64,000 bases of DNA from an uncultured Clostridia bacterium. Lineage in GTDB: Bacteria; Bacillota; Clostridia; Oscillospirales; Acutalibacteraceae. Positions 47,036 through 63,891 of this stretch are shown here, piece after piece. Within the stretch, counting starts at the first letter, position 1; every line of letters begins with the position of its first letter. The position numbers were made by a program, and so were the translations under genes. The stretch spans positions 1 through 64,000 of the forward strand of contig CANRAU010000011.1 in the NCBI GenBank assembly GCA_947628665.1. Direction: 5' to 3'. The notes under the pieces were generated by a model. It did not search any database, was not told the DNA's origin, and worked only from the letters and a program-made list of their open reading frames with translations.

Positions 47036-49114
47036 TTAGTCCTTCTTTGTGCGGTCAGCGATGATTTTTTCCGCAATGGACTTCGGAACCTCTTTATATC
47101 CATCGGGTTCCATGACGTACTGCCCGCGTCCCTGGCTCTTGGAGCGCAGATCGGTCGCATAGCCGAACATCTCCGACAGCGGTACGTGCGCATTGATCTG
47201 CTTCACGCCCGATCTGTCCTCAAAGCCCGAGATCTCGCCGCGGCGCGCATTCAGATCGCCGATCACGTCGCCCATATATTCCTCGGGGACGATGACGGCT
47301 ACCTTCATGATCGGCTCTAAAAGAACCGGATCGGCCTTTTTCGCGGCATCCTTGAACGCCATTGAACCGGCGATCTTAAATGCCATTTCGGAAGAGTCGA
47401 CTTCATGATAAGAACCGTCGTACAGCGTGACTCTTACGTTGACCATGGAATACCCCGCAAGTACGCCGGACTGCATTGCGCCCTGAATACCTGCGTCAAC
47501 AGGAGCGATATATTCCTTCGGGATCGCGCCGCCGACAATGTTGTTGACGAACTCGTAATCCTGCTCGGGACACGGCTCGATGTTGATCTTAACATGGCCG
47601 TACTGACCTTTACCGCCGGACTGACGGGCGTACTTCGTATCGGAGGACGCCGTCTTGCGGATAGTCTCACGGTAGGCGACCTGGGGTTTACCGACGTTCG
47701 CTTCGACCTTGAATTCACGCAGCAGTCTGTCTACGATGATCTCCAGGTGCAGCTCGCCCATACCTGCGATAATGGTTTGGCCGGTCTCTTCGTCGGTATA
47801 GCACTTAAAGGTCGGGTCTTCTTCGGCGAGCTTTTGCAGACCGATACCCATTTTTTCCTGACCGGCCTTGGTTTTGGGCTCAATTGCCACACGGATAACC
47901 GGGTCGGGGAAGTTCATGGATTCCAAAATGATCGGGTGCTTTTCGTCGCAGAGCGTGTCGCCCGTCGTGGTGTTTTTAAGCCCCACGGCCGCAGCGATGT
48001 CGCCTGCATAGCAAATGTCCAAGTCCTCGCGGTGATTGGCGTGCATTTGCAAAATGCGCCCCATTCTCTCGCGATTGTCCTTCACGGTGTTATAAACGCC
48101 CGCGCCAGCTTCGACCGTACCCGAATACACGCGGAAATAGCAGATCTTGCCGACATAGGGGTCGGTCGCGATCTTGAACGCCAAAGCCGAGAACGGCTCG
48201 TCATCGGAAGAATGACGCTCCTCGGGTTCGTCGGTATCGGGATTGATGCCCTGAATCGCCGGAACATCGGTCGGCGCGGGCATATAGTCCACGATTGCGT
48301 CCAAAAGCGGCTGTACGCCCTTGTTGCGGTAAGACGTTCCGCAGGTGATCGGCACCATGGTATTGTCAATGGTGGACTTGCGGATGGTGCGTTTGATCTC
48401 CTCGACCGTCAGTTCCTCGCCGTTAAAGTACTTCTCCATAAGCTCGTCGTCCTGCTCGGCAACGTGCTCGATAAGCTGTGTGCGGTACTTCTGCGCCAAT
48501 TCCATCATGTCTTCGGGGATCGGCTCGCGGCGTACATCCTTACCCAGGTCGTCATAATAAATCTCCGCATCCATTTCGACCAGGTCAACGATGCCCTTGA
48601 ACGTATCCTCACAGCCGATAGGCAGCTGGATCGGAACGGGGTTGCAGTGAAAACGCTCGTCGACCATGTCGAGAACGCGATAGAAATCCGCGCCCATAAT
48701 GTCCATTTTGTTGACATAAATCATGCGCGGAACATGATATTCGTCAGCCTGACGCCAAACGGTCTCAGACTGCGGCTCGACGCCGCCCTTTGCGCACAGG
48801 ACGGTCACAGAACCGTCCAAAACGCGCAAAGAACGCTGCACCTCGACCGTAAAATCCACGTGGCCGGGTGTGTCGATAATGTTGATTCGATGATCTTTCC
48901 AGAAACAAGTGGTTGCTGCGGAGGTAATGGTAATTCCTCTCTCCTGTTCCTGTGCCATCCAGTCCATGGTCGCGTCGCCGTCGTGTGTTTCACCAATTTT
49001 ATGGTTTACACCCGTGTAAAACAAAATACGCTCGGTCGTGGTTGTTTTACCGGCGTCGATGTGCGCCATGATACCAATATTTCTTGTTTTTTCAAGAGAT
49101 ACCTTTCTAGGCAT
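47036..49114 (-). CDS. fusA: Elongation factor G
   Basis: A 692-residue GTPase that drives ribosomal translocation. It has [21 protein letters not shown] and NKMDIMGAD in the G domain, then domains II to V with the typical [10 protein letters not shown] and [16 protein letters not shown] segments. The ATG at 49114 is chosen because GGAGG is then at the right distance; the ATG at 49126 overlaps that site. It follows rpsG by about 30 bases. Confidence 0.98.
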   Translation of the reverse strand: MPRKVSLEKTRNIGIMAHIDAGKTTTTERILFYTGVNHKIGETHDGDATMDWMAQEQERGITITSAATTCFWKDHRINIIDTPGHVDFTVEVQRSLRVLDGSVTVLCAKGGVEPQSETVWRQADEYHVPRMIYVNKMDIMGADFYRVLDMVDERFHCNPVPIQLPIGCEDTFKGIVDLVEMDAEIYYDDLGKDVRREPIPEDMMELAQKYRTQLIEHVAEQDDELMEKYFNGEELTVEEIKRTIRKSTIDNTMVPITCGTSYRNKGVQPLLDAIVDYMPAPTDVPAIQGINPDTDEPEERHSSDDEPFSALAFKIATDPYVGKICYFRVYSGTVEAGAGVYNTVKDNRERMGRILQMHANHREDLDICYAGDIAAAVGLKNTTTGDTLCDEKHPIILESMNFPDPVIRVAIEPKTKAGQEKMGIGLQKLAEEDPTFKCYTDEETGQTIIAGMGELHLEIIVDRLLREFKVEANVGKPQVAYRETIRKTASSDTKYARQSGGKGQYGHVKINIEPCPEQDYEFVNNIVGGAIPKEYIAPVDAGIQGAMQSGVLAGYSMVNVRVTLYDGSYHEVDSSEMAFKIAGSMAFKDAAKKADPVLLEPIMKVAVIVPEEYMGDVIGDLNARRGEISGFEDRSGVKQINAHVPLSEMFGYATDLRSKSQGRGQYVMEPDGYKEVPKSIAEKIIADRTKKD

Positions 49115-49147
49115 AACATCCTCCATTGCCGTACTGTTCGGCAGAAA

Positions 49148-49618
49148 TTACCATCTGAAATGCGCAAAGGCCTTGTTTGCTTCGGCCATTTTGTGCGTGT
49201 CCTCACGCTTCTTGAATGCAGAACCGGTCTGGTTCACGGCATCCATAATTTCATGCGCCAAACGCTCCTTCATGGTGCGCTCGGAGCGCTGACGGGCATA
49301 CAGAGTGATCCAGCGCAACCCCAAGGTCTCTCTTCTCTCGGGACGCACTTCGATCGGAACTTGATAGGTCGCGCCGCCGACACGGCGGGCTTTGACCTCG
49401 AGAACGGGCATGACATTTTCCATGGCGTTCTCAAAAACCTCCAACGGGTCTTTCCCCGTTTGCTCAGCGATGATGCTGAAGGCGTCATAGACGATTTTCT
49501 GGGCAACGCCCTTTTTCCCGTCCAGCATGACGCTGTTGATAAGTCTGGTGACAAGCTTGGAATTGTAAAGCGGATCGGGCAAAACGTCACGTTTTGCAAT
49601 CTGGCCTCTTCTTGGCAC
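49148..49618 (-). CDS. rpsG: 30S ribosomal protein S7
   Basis: A 156-residue S7 of standard size that nucleates assembly of the 30S head. It begins [19 protein letters not shown] after a GTG start at 49618, with AAGGAGG eight bases upstream; the longer frame to 49735 is spurious. The conserved [22 protein letters not shown] and the C-terminal NKAFAHFRW are present. Member of the str operon rpsL-rpsG-fusA. Confidence 0.98.
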   Translation of the reverse strand: MPRRGQIAKRDVLPDPLYNSKLVTRLINSVMLDGKKGVAQKIVYDAFSIIAEQTGKDPLEVFENAMENVMPVLEVKARRVGGATYQVPIEVRPERRETLGLRWITLYARQRSERTMKERLAHEIMDAVNQTGSAFKKREDTHKMAEANKAFAHFRW

Positions 49619-49770
49619 GTCGCTTCCCTCCTTCATAAGGATGATATCATAGGTACTCGGTGACAAAACCCCGTGGTGCCCCTGCAAAAGGCCATAACAA
49701 TATATTATAACCCTGCATCGGGAAACCCTAAGCAAGTAGATTCTGTCTGGTTTACAAAGACAAAACCGGC

Positions 49771-50193
49771 TTATTTCTTTGCGGTTTTCGGTCTTTTGGC
49801 GCCGTACTTGGAACGCGCCTGCATTCTGCCGTTGACGCCCTGGGTGTCCAGCGTACCGCGAATGATGTGGTAACGCACACCGGGAAGGTCCTTCACACGG
49901 CCGCCGCGGATCAGCACAACGCTGTGTTCCTGCAGATTGTGACCCACGCCGGGAATATAAGCGGACACTTCGATCCCGTTCGTGAGACGCACTCTTGCAA
50001 GCTTACGAAGCGCGGAGTTCGGCTTTTTGGGTGTGTCGGTCTTAACGACGGTGCACACGCCTCTCTTCTGCGGGGAGGCATTGTCGGTCATGACATTCCT
50101 CTTCGAGTTGAGACCCTTGCCGAGAGCCGGAGCTTTCGATTTCTTTTCAAGCGTCTGTCTGCCGTTGCGAACAAGCTGATTAAAGGTTGGCAA
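49771..50193 (-). CDS. rpsL: 30S ribosomal protein S12
   Basis: A 140-residue S12 at the decoding centre. It reads [12 protein letters not shown] after a TTG start at 50193, with AGGAGG eight bases upstream. The streptomycin-region motif [17 protein letters not shown] and [26 protein letters not shown] are present. The TTG start is unusual for so highly expressed a gene, but no ATG or GTG is better placed. Confidence 0.97.
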   Translation of the reverse strand: MPTFNQLVRNGRQTLEKKSKAPALGKGLNSKRNVMTDNASPQKRGVCTVVKTDTPKKPNSALRKLARVRLTNGIEVSAYIPGVGHNLQEHSVVLIRGGRVKDLPGVRYHIIRGTLDTQGVNGRMQARSKYGAKRPKTAKK

Positions 50194-50227
50194 ATCGTTC
50201 TCCTCCTTTTTTATGATCTTGGCATAA

Positions 50228-50283
50228 TGTGCCAGCCAAGCAAGCATTTCCTTTCCAAAAAATGCTTGTTTGGCTCGCACAAG
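50228..50283. repeat. Leader hairpin of rpsL
   Basis: In the rpsL 5' leader, GCCAAGCAAGCATTT (from about 50234) pairs with AAATGCTTGTTTGGC (to about 50276) with one mismatch, and flanking TGTGC/GCACA bases could lengthen the stem. It may be an autoregulatory or processing structure; S7 or S12 feedback sites are known in other str operons, but similarity to them was not shown. Confidence 0.45.
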
Positions 50284-50318
50284 CTAAGATTTTAGCACCT
50301 AAAACCTTAGCTTGTCAA
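50281..50318 (-). promoter_or_regulatory. Promoter of rpsL-rpsG-fusA within a large inverted repeat
   Basis: Minus-strand TTGACA (50313-50318) and TAAAAT (50289-50294), spacer 18, 20 bases after the rpoC stop. The core lies in an inverted repeat with 15-bp arms (50281-50295 and 50299-50313, one mismatch, 3-base loop), so the spacer and -10 box are palindromic. Confidence 0.65.
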
Positions 50319-50337
50319 GTATTTCGGGAAAAATTCC

Positions 50338-53925
<3,588 letters not shown>

Positions 53926-53980
53926 CTGTCAAATACCTTCTTCCTGATAAGAGCTGATCGACTGTCGGTGAAACGGAACG

Positions 53981-56900
53981 TTAAAACGTATCGTCGATCA
54001 GTTCGTCACCGTTGAACTCGGATTCCACGCTGCCGTCTACATATTCGTTATAGGCGTCCTCGCCCAGCTCGCTTTCGGCGTCCTCATCGGTCACATAGCC
54101 GTCGTCCAGCGTGATGTCGTTGACCACATCGTTGGGCATATCCTCATCGCTGATGACCGTCCCGACGTCGTTGATCTCATCCTCAAAGGTCTGGCGAAGA
54201 TCGATCTCTTCGTTGTTCTTATCCAGTACCTTGACGTCGAGCGCCAGAGACTGAAGCTCTTTGATCAGCACCTTGAAGGACTCGGGGATACCGGGCTTCG
54301 GCACGTTCAGACCCTTAACGATGGATTCGTAAGTCTTGACACGCCCGACCACGTCGTCGGACTTGATGGTCAAAATCTCCTGCAGGGTGTAAGCCGCGCC
54401 GTATGCTTCCAACGCCCAAACTTCCATTTCGCCGAAACGCTGGCCGCCGAACTGCGCTTTACCGCCCAACGGCTGCTGCGTGACGAGGGAGTACGGGCCT
54501 GTGCTTCTCGCGTGAATCTTATCATCGACCAAATGGTGCAGCTTCAAGAAGTACATGACGCCGACCGTAACGGGATTGTCGAATTTTAGACCCGTTCTGC
54601 CGTCGGTCAGGATGGATTTCCCGTCCTCGTTGTACCCCGCTTCCCTGAGCGCCTCGCGGATGTCCGCTTCGTGCGCGCCGTCAAAGACGGGGGTAGCGAT
54701 CTTCTGCCCGAGCTTTCGGTAAGCAAAGCCGAGGTGGACCTCCAAAACCTGCCCGATATTCATACGGGACGGAACGCCCAAGGGGTTGAGCACGATGTCC
54801 AGCGGCGTGCCGTCGTCCAAGAACGGCATATCCTCCTGCGGCAAAATGCGGGAAACAACGCCCTTGTTGCCGTGACGACCCGCCATTTTATCGCCGACGG
54901 AGATTTTGCGCTTCTGCGCGATATAGCAACGAACCACCTTGTTGACGCCGGGGCTTAATTCGTCGCTGTTTTCGCGGGTAAAGGTCTCGACGTCCACGAC
55001 GATGCCGTATTCCCCGTGTGGCACGCGCAGGGAGGTGTCGCGCACCTCGCGTGCTTTTTCGCCGAAGATGGCGCGCAGCAGGCGTTCTTCCGCCGTCAGC
55101 TCCGTTTCGCCCTTCGGCGTGACCTTGCCGACCAAAATATCGCCCGAATGCACTTCCGCGCCGATGCGGATAATGCCGTTTTCATCCAAATTGGCAAGCG
55201 CGTCCTCGCCGACGTTCGGAATGTCGCGGGTGATCTCCTCGGGGCCTAACTTGGTATCGCGGGATTCCAGCTCGTATTCCTCGATATGCACCGAGGTGTA
55301 CACGTCGTTGCGCACCAGCTTTTCGTTGATGAGCACCGCGTCCTCGTAGTTGTAGCCTTCCCAGGTCATAAAGCCGATGAGCGCGTTCTTACCGAGCGAA
55401 ATTTCGCCGTTCGACGTGGCCGGACCGTCGGCAATGACTTCCCGCGCTTCGACCTTCTGCCCTTCGCTGACCAGAGGACGCTGATTGATACATGTACCCT
55501 GGTTCGAGCGCATAAACTTAATCAGATCATAGTGATCGACCGTGCCGTCCTTGCACGTGATCTCCACTGTGTCGGCGCTGACCTTGGTCACCGTGCCGCC
55601 GCGCTTTGCGAGTACCACCGTGCCGGAGTCGACAGCCGCTTTGTACTCCATGCCCGTGCCGACGATCGGCGATTCGGTCTTGAGCAGGGGTACGGCCTGC
55701 CGCTGCATGTTCGAGCCCATCAACGCGCGGTTCGCGTCGTCGTTCTCCAGGAACGGGATCATCGCGGTCGCGACGGAAACCATCATGCGCGGGGACACGT
55801 CCATATAATCCGCTTCGCCGGCTTCCACTTCCATGAATTCGTCGCGATAACGGACATTGACCTTTTTGCGGAGGAACTTGCCGCTTTCGTCGAGCGGCTC
55901 GTTGGCCTGCGCGACCTTGTAATTGTCCTCCACATCGGCGGTCATATAGGTCACTTCATCCAGCACCACGCCCGTCTCCTTGTCAATGCGGCGGAAGGGC
56001 GCTTCGATGAAGCCGTATTTGTTGATTTTGGCGAACGTGGCAAGATAGGAGATCAAGCCGATGTTCGGGCCTTCGGGCGTCTCAATGGGACACATACGGC
56101 CGTAGTGGCTGTAGTGTACGTCACGCACCTCGAATCCGGCGCGGTCACGCGAAAGACCGCCGGGGCCTAACGCCGAAAGACGGCGTTTATGCGTAAGCTC
56201 CGCAAGGGGGTTCGTCTGATCCATGAACTGGGACAGCGGCGAAGAACCGAAAAATTCCTTGATCGCCGCCATAACGGGACGAATGTTGATGAGCGCCGCA
56301 GGCGTGACCTTATCGGGTTCCTGCGCTTGCAGGGTCATGCGCTCCTTGACCACGCGCTCCATGCGGGAGAAGCCGATGCGGAACTGATTCTGCAGCAGCT
56401 CGCCGACGGAACGGATACGTCTGTTGCCGAGGTGATCGATGTCGTCGGTCGTGCCGACGCCGTGCGCGATGCAGTTGAGATAATTGATCGAAGCGAAAAT
56501 ATCGTCGATGATTATGTGCTTCGGAATGAGATCGTCGCATCTTGCGGCAAGCTCCTCATAAAGCGCATCCTTATCGTCACCGCATTTCTCCAGCACCTCG
56601 CGCAGCACGTCGAAACGCACCTTTTCGTTGATGCCGATGTCCTCCAGCTCTTCCTCGGTGAACATGGGGACGTATTCGCCGATATCCACCATGCCGTTGG
56701 AGAACACCTTGACCTCGTCGCCCTCATTTTCAATGATGGCGACGTTTACGCCCTCCTGCTCGATGCGGTAAGCCATTTCCGCGGTGATCCGCTCACCCTC
56801 GTCGGCGAGGATCTCCCCCGTCAGGCGGCTGATGATCGGCTCTTTGGCGCGGAAGCCCGTAATACGCGCGGAAATGCAGAGCTTCTTATTGTATTTATAG

Positions 56901-57718
56901 CGGCCGACACGCGAAAGATCGTAACGGTGCGGGTCAAAGAACAGGCCGTCCAAATGCGTCTGCGCCGTCTCGAGAGTCGGCGGCTCGCCGGGACGCAATC
57001 TCTTATACACTTCGATCAACGCCTGCTCGGTATTGATGGTCGTATCCTTTTCAAGCGTGGCCTTAATGCGCTCGTCATAGCCGAAAAAGTCCAAAATCTC
57101 CTGATTCGTGCTCAAGCCCAAAGCGCGAATAAAGGTCGTGATATAGATCTTGCGGTTTTTGTCGATACGGACATAGAACAGATCGTTTTGATCGGTCTCA
57201 TATTCCAGCCATGCGCCGCGGTTCGGGATAACCGTAGTCGAATACAGCTCCTTACCCGTTTTGTCGTGCGTCATGCCGTAATAGACGCTCGGCGAACGCA
57301 CCAGCTGGGAAATGATGACGCGCTCCGCGCCGTTGATGACAAAGGTACCGCTGTCGGTCATGAGAGGAAAATCGCCCATATAGACTTCGTTTTCCTTGAT
57401 CTCACCCGTTTCCTTGTTTAAAAGGCGCGCGGTAACGCGAAGGGGCGCGGCATAGGTCGTGTCACGCTCTTTGCATTCCTTTACCGTGTATTTGGGGGTG
57501 TCGTCCATTCTGTACCCGACAAAGCTTAACACCAGATTTCCGGAATAATCCGTGATATCGGCGACGTCACGGAAGACTTCCTTGAGGCCCTCGTCCAAGA
57601 ACCATTGGTACGAGTTTTTCTGGATCTCAATGAGGTTGGGCATCTGCATGACCTCATTGATCTTGGAAAAGCTCATACGGGTGTTGTTGCCGAGTTTGAC
57701 AGGTTTGACATTCACCAT
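53981..57718 (-). CDS. rpoB: RNA polymerase subunit beta
   Basis: A full-length 1245-residue beta subunit. The rifampicin region reads [33 protein letters not shown] (no residues look like common resistance changes), followed by [23 protein letters not shown], and the C-terminus carries the beta-clamp region [22 protein letters not shown]. The start ATG GTG at 57718 is about 160 bases from the promoter. The gene is not preceded by rplJ-rplL as in many Firmicutes; a divergent AAA ATPase gene lies there instead. Confidence 0.98.
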   Translation of the reverse strand: MVNVKPVKLGNNTRMSFSKINEVMQMPNLIEIQKNSYQWFLDEGLKEVFRDVADITDYSGNLVLSFVGYRMDDTPKYTVKECKERDTTYAAPLRVTARLLNKETGEIKENEVYMGDFPLMTDSGTFVINGAERVIISQLVRSPSVYYGMTHDKTGKELYSTTVIPNRGAWLEYETDQNDLFYVRIDKNRKIYITTFIRALGLSTNQEILDFFGYDERIKATLEKDTTINTEQALIEVYKRLRPGEPPTLETAQTHLDGLFFDPHRYDLSRVGRYKYNKKLCISARITGFRAKEPIISRLTGEILADEGERITAEMAYRIEQEGVNVAIIENEGDEVKVFSNGMVDIGEYVPMFTEEELEDIGINEKVRFDVLREVLEKCGDDKDALYEELAARCDDLIPKHIIIDDIFASINYLNCIAHGVGTTDDIDHLGNRRIRSVGELLQNQFRIGFSRMERVVKERMTLQAQEPDKVTPAALINIRPVMAAIKEFFGSSPLSQFMDQTNPLAELTHKRRLSALGPGGLSRDRAGFEVRDVHYSHYGRMCPIETPEGPNIGLISYLATFAKINKYGFIEAPFRRIDKETGVVLDEVTYMTADVEDNYKVAQANEPLDESGKFLRKKVNVRYRDEFMEVEAGEADYMDVSPRMMVSVATAMIPFLENDDANRALMGSNMQRQAVPLLKTESPIVGTGMEYKAAVDSGTVVLAKRGGTVTKVSADTVEITCKDGTVDHYDLIKFMRSNQGTCINQRPLVSEGQKVEAREVIADGPATSNGEISLGKNALIGFMTWEGYNYEDAVLINEKLVRNDVYTSVHIEEYELESRDTKLGPEEITRDIPNVGEDALANLDENGIIRIGAEVHSGDILVGKVTPKGETELTAEERLLRAIFGEKAREVRDTSLRVPHGEYGIVVDVETFTRENSDELSPGVNKVVRCYIAQKRKISVGDKMAGRHGNKGVVSRILPQEDMPFLDDGTPLDIVLNPLGVPSRMNIGQVLEVHLGFAYRKLGQKIATPVFDGAHEADIREALREAGYNEDGKSILTDGRTGLKFDNPVTVGVMYFLKLHHLVDDKIHARSTGPYSLVTQQPLGGKAQFGGQRFGEMEVWALEAYGAAYTLQEILTIKSDDVVGRVKTYESIVKGLNVPKPGIPESFKVLIKELQSLALDVKVLDKNNEEIDLRQTFEDEINDVGTVISDEDMPNDVVNDITLDDGYVTDEDAESELGEDAYNEYVDGSVESEFNGDELIDDTF

Positions 57719-57886
57719 GGGGCTTATTCACTCTCCGTTCATAGTTTGGTTTCCGTCTGTCTCAGACCTTGGAGATACGATCAGAAATCGCGATGATCGG
57801 GCTTGCTTTTCATTATAAACTGTGCTAAACTACTTATGTTTAAAAATGGGCAAGCACACATATCACCATTTTAATAGCAGTTTAGT

Positions 57887-57915
57887 ATTATATACCTGTC
57901 AACACAATCTGTCAA
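57887..57915 (-). promoter_or_regulatory. Promoter of rpoBC
   Basis: Minus-strand TTGACA (57910-57915) and TATAAT (57887-57892), both consensus, spacer 17. The leader to rpoB is about 160 bases. The 252-base gap 57719-57970 holds this promoter and no recognisable gene. Confidence 0.8.
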
Positions 57916-57970
57916 GCATTTTTCTGAAAAGATTCGGGAAAACAGGAATACATTTTTCGGAGATGAACCT

Positions 57971-59164
57971 ATGGAGGATTTTCAGAGGGTCGCCGCGCGG
58001 CTTCGGACGCTGGTTTTGTTTCGCGCCGTAACGGACGATCCCGTTGTCCGCGCGTTTCTGGCGCTCTGCGACGCGGGAAAGGAAGGCGCGAACGTGCGCG
58101 CCGAAAAAGCGGCGGAATTTATTTGCGCGCTGTTTCAATCGACCGACGATTTGAGCGAATACATCTGCAATTTGGTACTGGCGGATGAAAACGCCTACAT
58201 ACGCCGCGCGGGTTCGGACACGCTGACCGCGTGTTTTCGCGACGCGCTGCCGGAGGAGCTGCACACGCTGCAAATGCTTTGTGACATAACGCCAGACGAC
58301 GTACGGCGTTTCACGGGGAGTACCCTACCCCTGCCCGCGTGGCAATGCACCGCCCGCGATTTGGCGGCAATCTATGGGGATCGTTTGGAGCATATCCATG
58401 AAACGGGCTACGGCATGTTCGCAAGCTATCCTATGTTCGCGCTGAAGGACGGGAAGATCACGCCCGTCAAGCATCCCGACGGGCAGCGGCTTTCGGATTT
58501 TTCGGGGTATGCGCTTGAACGCAGCCGCGTGATCGCAAACACCGAAGCGCTGCTCATGGGCAATCCCTGCAACAACGTGCTGCTCTACGGCGACGCGGGT
58601 TCGGGCAAGAGCAGCACCGTAAAGGCGATCGCCAACGAATACTATCCGAAAGGGCTGCGCCTGATCGAAGTCAAAAAAAGCGAGCTGTTCTTTCTGCCCG
58701 ACATATTGGACGAGCTTGCCGCCAATCCGCTGAAATTCATTATTTTCATTGACGATCTCAGCTTTGTGCGCGGCGACAGCGATTTCAGCGCGCTCAAGGC
58801 CATTTTGGAGGGCAGCGTTTCGGGCAGAAGCCGCAATGTCGCGATCTATGCGACCTCCAACCGCCGCCATTTGGTGCAGGAGAGTATGGCCGACCGCGAG
58901 GGCGACGATCTGCACTTGCAGGATACGATAGAAGAGCTGACCAGCCTTTCGGCGCGGTTCGGACTTCAGGTGACTTTCTCCAAGCCCGACAAAGCGCTGT
59001 ATTCCCGCATTGTCTGCGATTTGGCAAAGCAATATCATGTGGAAATGCCCGAAAATCTGCTTTTGCAGAAGGCCGAGGCATACGCCCTGCGGCACGGCGG
59101 CAGAAGCCCCCGCGCGGCAAAGCAATTTATCGAATATACGGCGTATTGCGCCGAAAAAGTTTAA
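57971..59164 (+). CDS. DUF815 AAA-type ATPase
   Basis: A 397-residue protein of the DUF815 P-loop ATPase family. The N-terminal region (about 1-170) is helical and family-specific; the ATPase core has Walker A YGDAGSGKSSTV (about 208-219), Walker B FIIFIDDLSF (about 256-265) and the sensor-like YATSNRRHL (about 294-302). Its cellular role is not established. GGAG lies nine bases before the ATG. It is divergent from rpoB and 27 bases upstream of the beta-galactosidase gene, so the two may be cotranscribed. Confidence 0.85.
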   Translation: MEDFQRVAARLRTLVLFRAVTDDPVVRAFLALCDAGKEGANVRAEKAAEFICALFQSTDDLSEYICNLVLADENAYIRRAGSDTLTACFRDALPEELHTLQMLCDITPDDVRRFTGSTLPLPAWQCTARDLAAIYGDRLEHIHETGYGMFASYPMFALKDGKITPVKHPDGQRLSDFSGYALERSRVIANTEALLMGNPCNNVLLYGDAGSGKSSTVKAIANEYYPKGLRLIEVKKSELFFLPDILDELAANPLKFIIFIDDLSFVRGDSDFSALKAILEGSVSGRSRNVAIYATSNRRHLVQESMADREGDDLHLQDTIEELTSLSARFGLQVTFSKPDKALYSRIVCDLAKQYHVEMPENLLLQKAEAYALRHGGRSPRAAKQFIEYTAYCAEKV

Positions 59165-62341
<3,177 letters not shown>

Positions 62342-62382
62342 TTCCTACTGTCTGTTTTAGAAAAGTTAAAAGGGTATCGCAC

Positions 62383-62416
62383 AAGGGAGAGGCTTCGTAA
62401 GAAAGTCCTCTCCCTT
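62383..62416 (+). terminator. Terminator of lacZ
   Basis: A perfect 10-bp stem (AAGGGAGAGG at 62383-62392 with CCTCTCCCTT at 62407-62416) followed by CGGTTTTTG, about 40 bases after the stop. Confidence 0.88.
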
Positions 62417-62480
62417 CGGTTTTTGTAATCAGACGGAATGATTGGAATGTAGGGAAACAATCATATTGGAGGATTACATA

Positions 62481-62921
62481 ATGGAACAGTACATTTACAA
62501 CGAGAAAAACGGTCTTTGGTATAAACTGCATAATGATTACTATCTCCCGTGCCTCAAGCTACCAGAAGATGAACAGCGCCCTATCGGGATATGGGGGTGC
62601 GGGTGTCCGGTGGACACCTCTGCCGAAGGCAGAAGCACCGACCGAGCCGGCAGGCGAGATCGGCGACATCTGCGATATATCCGAGAACACAGGATAGCTC
62701 TTTATACCGAGCTTCTGACAAGTGGCAGGCTGAACGCATACCTTGCCGATCTGAACGAGGAAGCCGAGGCTATGCTTTTCCGGCTGGTAAAGGAACTTGC
62801 CGAAAAAGAGGGCGTGACGGAAAAGCTCAAAGCCGAGGACGGTATGAAGTGGGTGCAGGCTATGAACAATATCCGCAACCGAGCCGCAGAGGTCGTTTAC
62901 AACGACTTGATTTACAACTGA
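62481..62921 (+). CDS. tnpV: TnpV-like mobile-element protein carrying an in-frame repeat insertion
   Basis: A 146-residue protein. The start (MEQYIYNEKNGLWYKLHNDY) and the rest (HLRYIREHRIALYTELLTSG, later GVTEKLKAEDGMKWVQAMNN) match the small TnpV proteins carried by clostridial transposons, which are usually about 120 residues. Between PIGIWG and RRHLRYI lies an extra stretch, CGCPVDTSAEGRSTDRAGRR, encoded by a 66-bp copy of the intergenic repeat at 27.8 kb, kept in frame. Whether the enlarged protein works is unknown. ATG follows TTGGAGG at seven bases. Confidence 0.8.
   Translation: MEQYIYNEKNGLWYKLHNDYYLPCLKLPEDEQRPIGIWGCGCPVDTSAEGRSTDRAGRRDRRHLRYIREHRIALYTELLTSGRLNAYLADLNEEAEAMLFRLVKELAEKEGVTEKLKAEDGMKWVQAMNNIRNRAAEVVYNDLIYN
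62594..62659 (+). repeat. 66-bp dispersed repeat inside tnpV
   Basis: Matches the reverse complement of 27768-27833 at 63 of 66 bases (differences at 62609, 62632 and 62650). The hairpin arms GGTGTCC/GGACACC and TGCC/GGCA are unchanged; one difference falls in a hairpin loop. The unit stays open in the tnpV frame. Confidence 0.85.
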
Positions 62922-62941
62922 TACCCGCCACATAGGGAATT

Positions 62942-62963
62942 GCCGCTGTCAACCGATGGCGGC
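62942..62963 (+). terminator. Weak terminator after tnpV
   Basis: GCCGC (62942-62946) and GCGGC (62959-62963) form a short stem followed by TTTTCCTTTT, about 20 bases after the tnpV stop. The stem is short, so confidence is moderate. Confidence 0.5.
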
Positions 62964-63074
62964 TTTTCCTTTTCAGCAGGTGTTTAAGAAGTCATAAAGG
63001 CGACAGTACAGTCGAAGGTGGTATTTTCAGCGAGAAAATCGCTACTTGCGGTAGATTTCTTCACGATTCGGGTG

Positions 63075-63080
63075 TATAAT
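63075..63080 (+). promoter_or_regulatory. Putative -10 box of the M24-like gene
   Basis: A perfect TATAAT about 58 bases before the chosen start codon; no good -35 hexamer lies at the right distance. The rest of 62964-63137 shows no gene. Confidence 0.4.
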
Positions 63081-63137
63081 GTTTAGTGTCGAATGGGTGA
63101 CTGTTCGACAAATCGGGATTTACAGGAGTTGAATCGC

Positions 63138-63827
63138 ATGGAATATAAGGACTTACAAAGAATAGCAAAAGAAACAATTTCATATATAAAAGCGATTATT
63201 AAACCTAATATGAAGTTACTTGATGTAAGGCGGCTGTGCGAAGAAAAAATGCTATCATTAGGTGCGGATTCGTTTTGGTATTGGGATGTTGGCGCGTTTA
63301 TATTTTCAGGAGATGAAACAACAGTATCCATTTCAGGGAGAGAATACATTACTTCTGATAGAGTGATCCGCAATAATGATATTATTACAATTGACCTTAG
63401 TCCCCAAAACAATAATATTTGGGGAGATTATGCCCGCACAATTATTATCGAAAATGGTGAGGTAGTTGATCGTATAGATAAAATTCAAAACAATGAATGG
63501 CGTAATGGCTTACTTATGGAAGAACGATTACATCAAGAGATGATTGATTTTGTAACACCTCGAACTACTTTTGAAGAACTCTATCTACATATCAATGGTC
63601 TGATAATTGATGATGGTTTTATTAACCTTGATTTTATGGGTAACCTCGGGCATTCAATTGTAAAAAGTAAAGATGAACGAGTCTATATCGAAAAGGGCAA
63701 TCACTTATTGTTGTCCTCAATTGATTATTTTACATTTGAGCCGCATATTAGCAAGCTAAATTCCAAGTATGGATATAAAAAAGAGAATATATATTATTTT
63801 TCAAATGGAAAGTTAGTTGAATTATAA
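63138..63827 (+). CDS. M24-family metallopeptidase-like protein (aminopeptidase P/MAP fold)
   Basis: A 229-residue protein with the pita-bread pattern of M24 enzymes. Likely metal ligands are Asp86 in TIDLSPQ, Asp97 in WGDYART, His172 in GNLGHSIV, Glu201 in FTFEPHI and Glu216 in KKENIYY; the usual five-ligand order is therefore kept, though spacing and context are divergent. It may be a dipeptidase or a noncanonical member such as a small-molecule enzyme. It is markedly AT-rich compared with its neighbours, which suggests transfer with the adjacent mobile debris. ATG follows ACAGGAG at ten bases. Confidence 0.7.
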   Translation: MEYKDLQRIAKETISYIKAIIKPNMKLLDVRRLCEEKMLSLGADSFWYWDVGAFIFSGDETTVSISGREYITSDRVIRNNDIITIDLSPQNNNIWGDYARTIIIENGEVVDRIDKIQNNEWRNGLLMEERLHQEMIDFVTPRTTFEELYLHINGLIIDDGFINLDFMGNLGHSIVKSKDERVYIEKGNHLLLSSIDYFTFEPHISKLNSKYGYKKENIYYFSNGKLVEL

Positions 63828-63867
63828 GTTTAGACTGAATAATGTGACCGGAAATTTTGCATCATCA

Positions 63868-63891
63868 CCCGTCAGCAATTATGCTGGCGGG
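63868..63891 (+). terminator. Terminator of the M24-like gene
   Basis: CCCGTCAGCA and TGCTGGCGGG form a 10-bp stem (one G-U position, loop ATTA) followed by AAATTATTTTA. The remaining bases to 64000 show no recognisable feature. Confidence 0.7.

Noticed and set aside
47405-49663. 752-residue plus-strand frame
   Set aside because: Antisense shadow of fusA and rpsG, produced by their skewed codon use.
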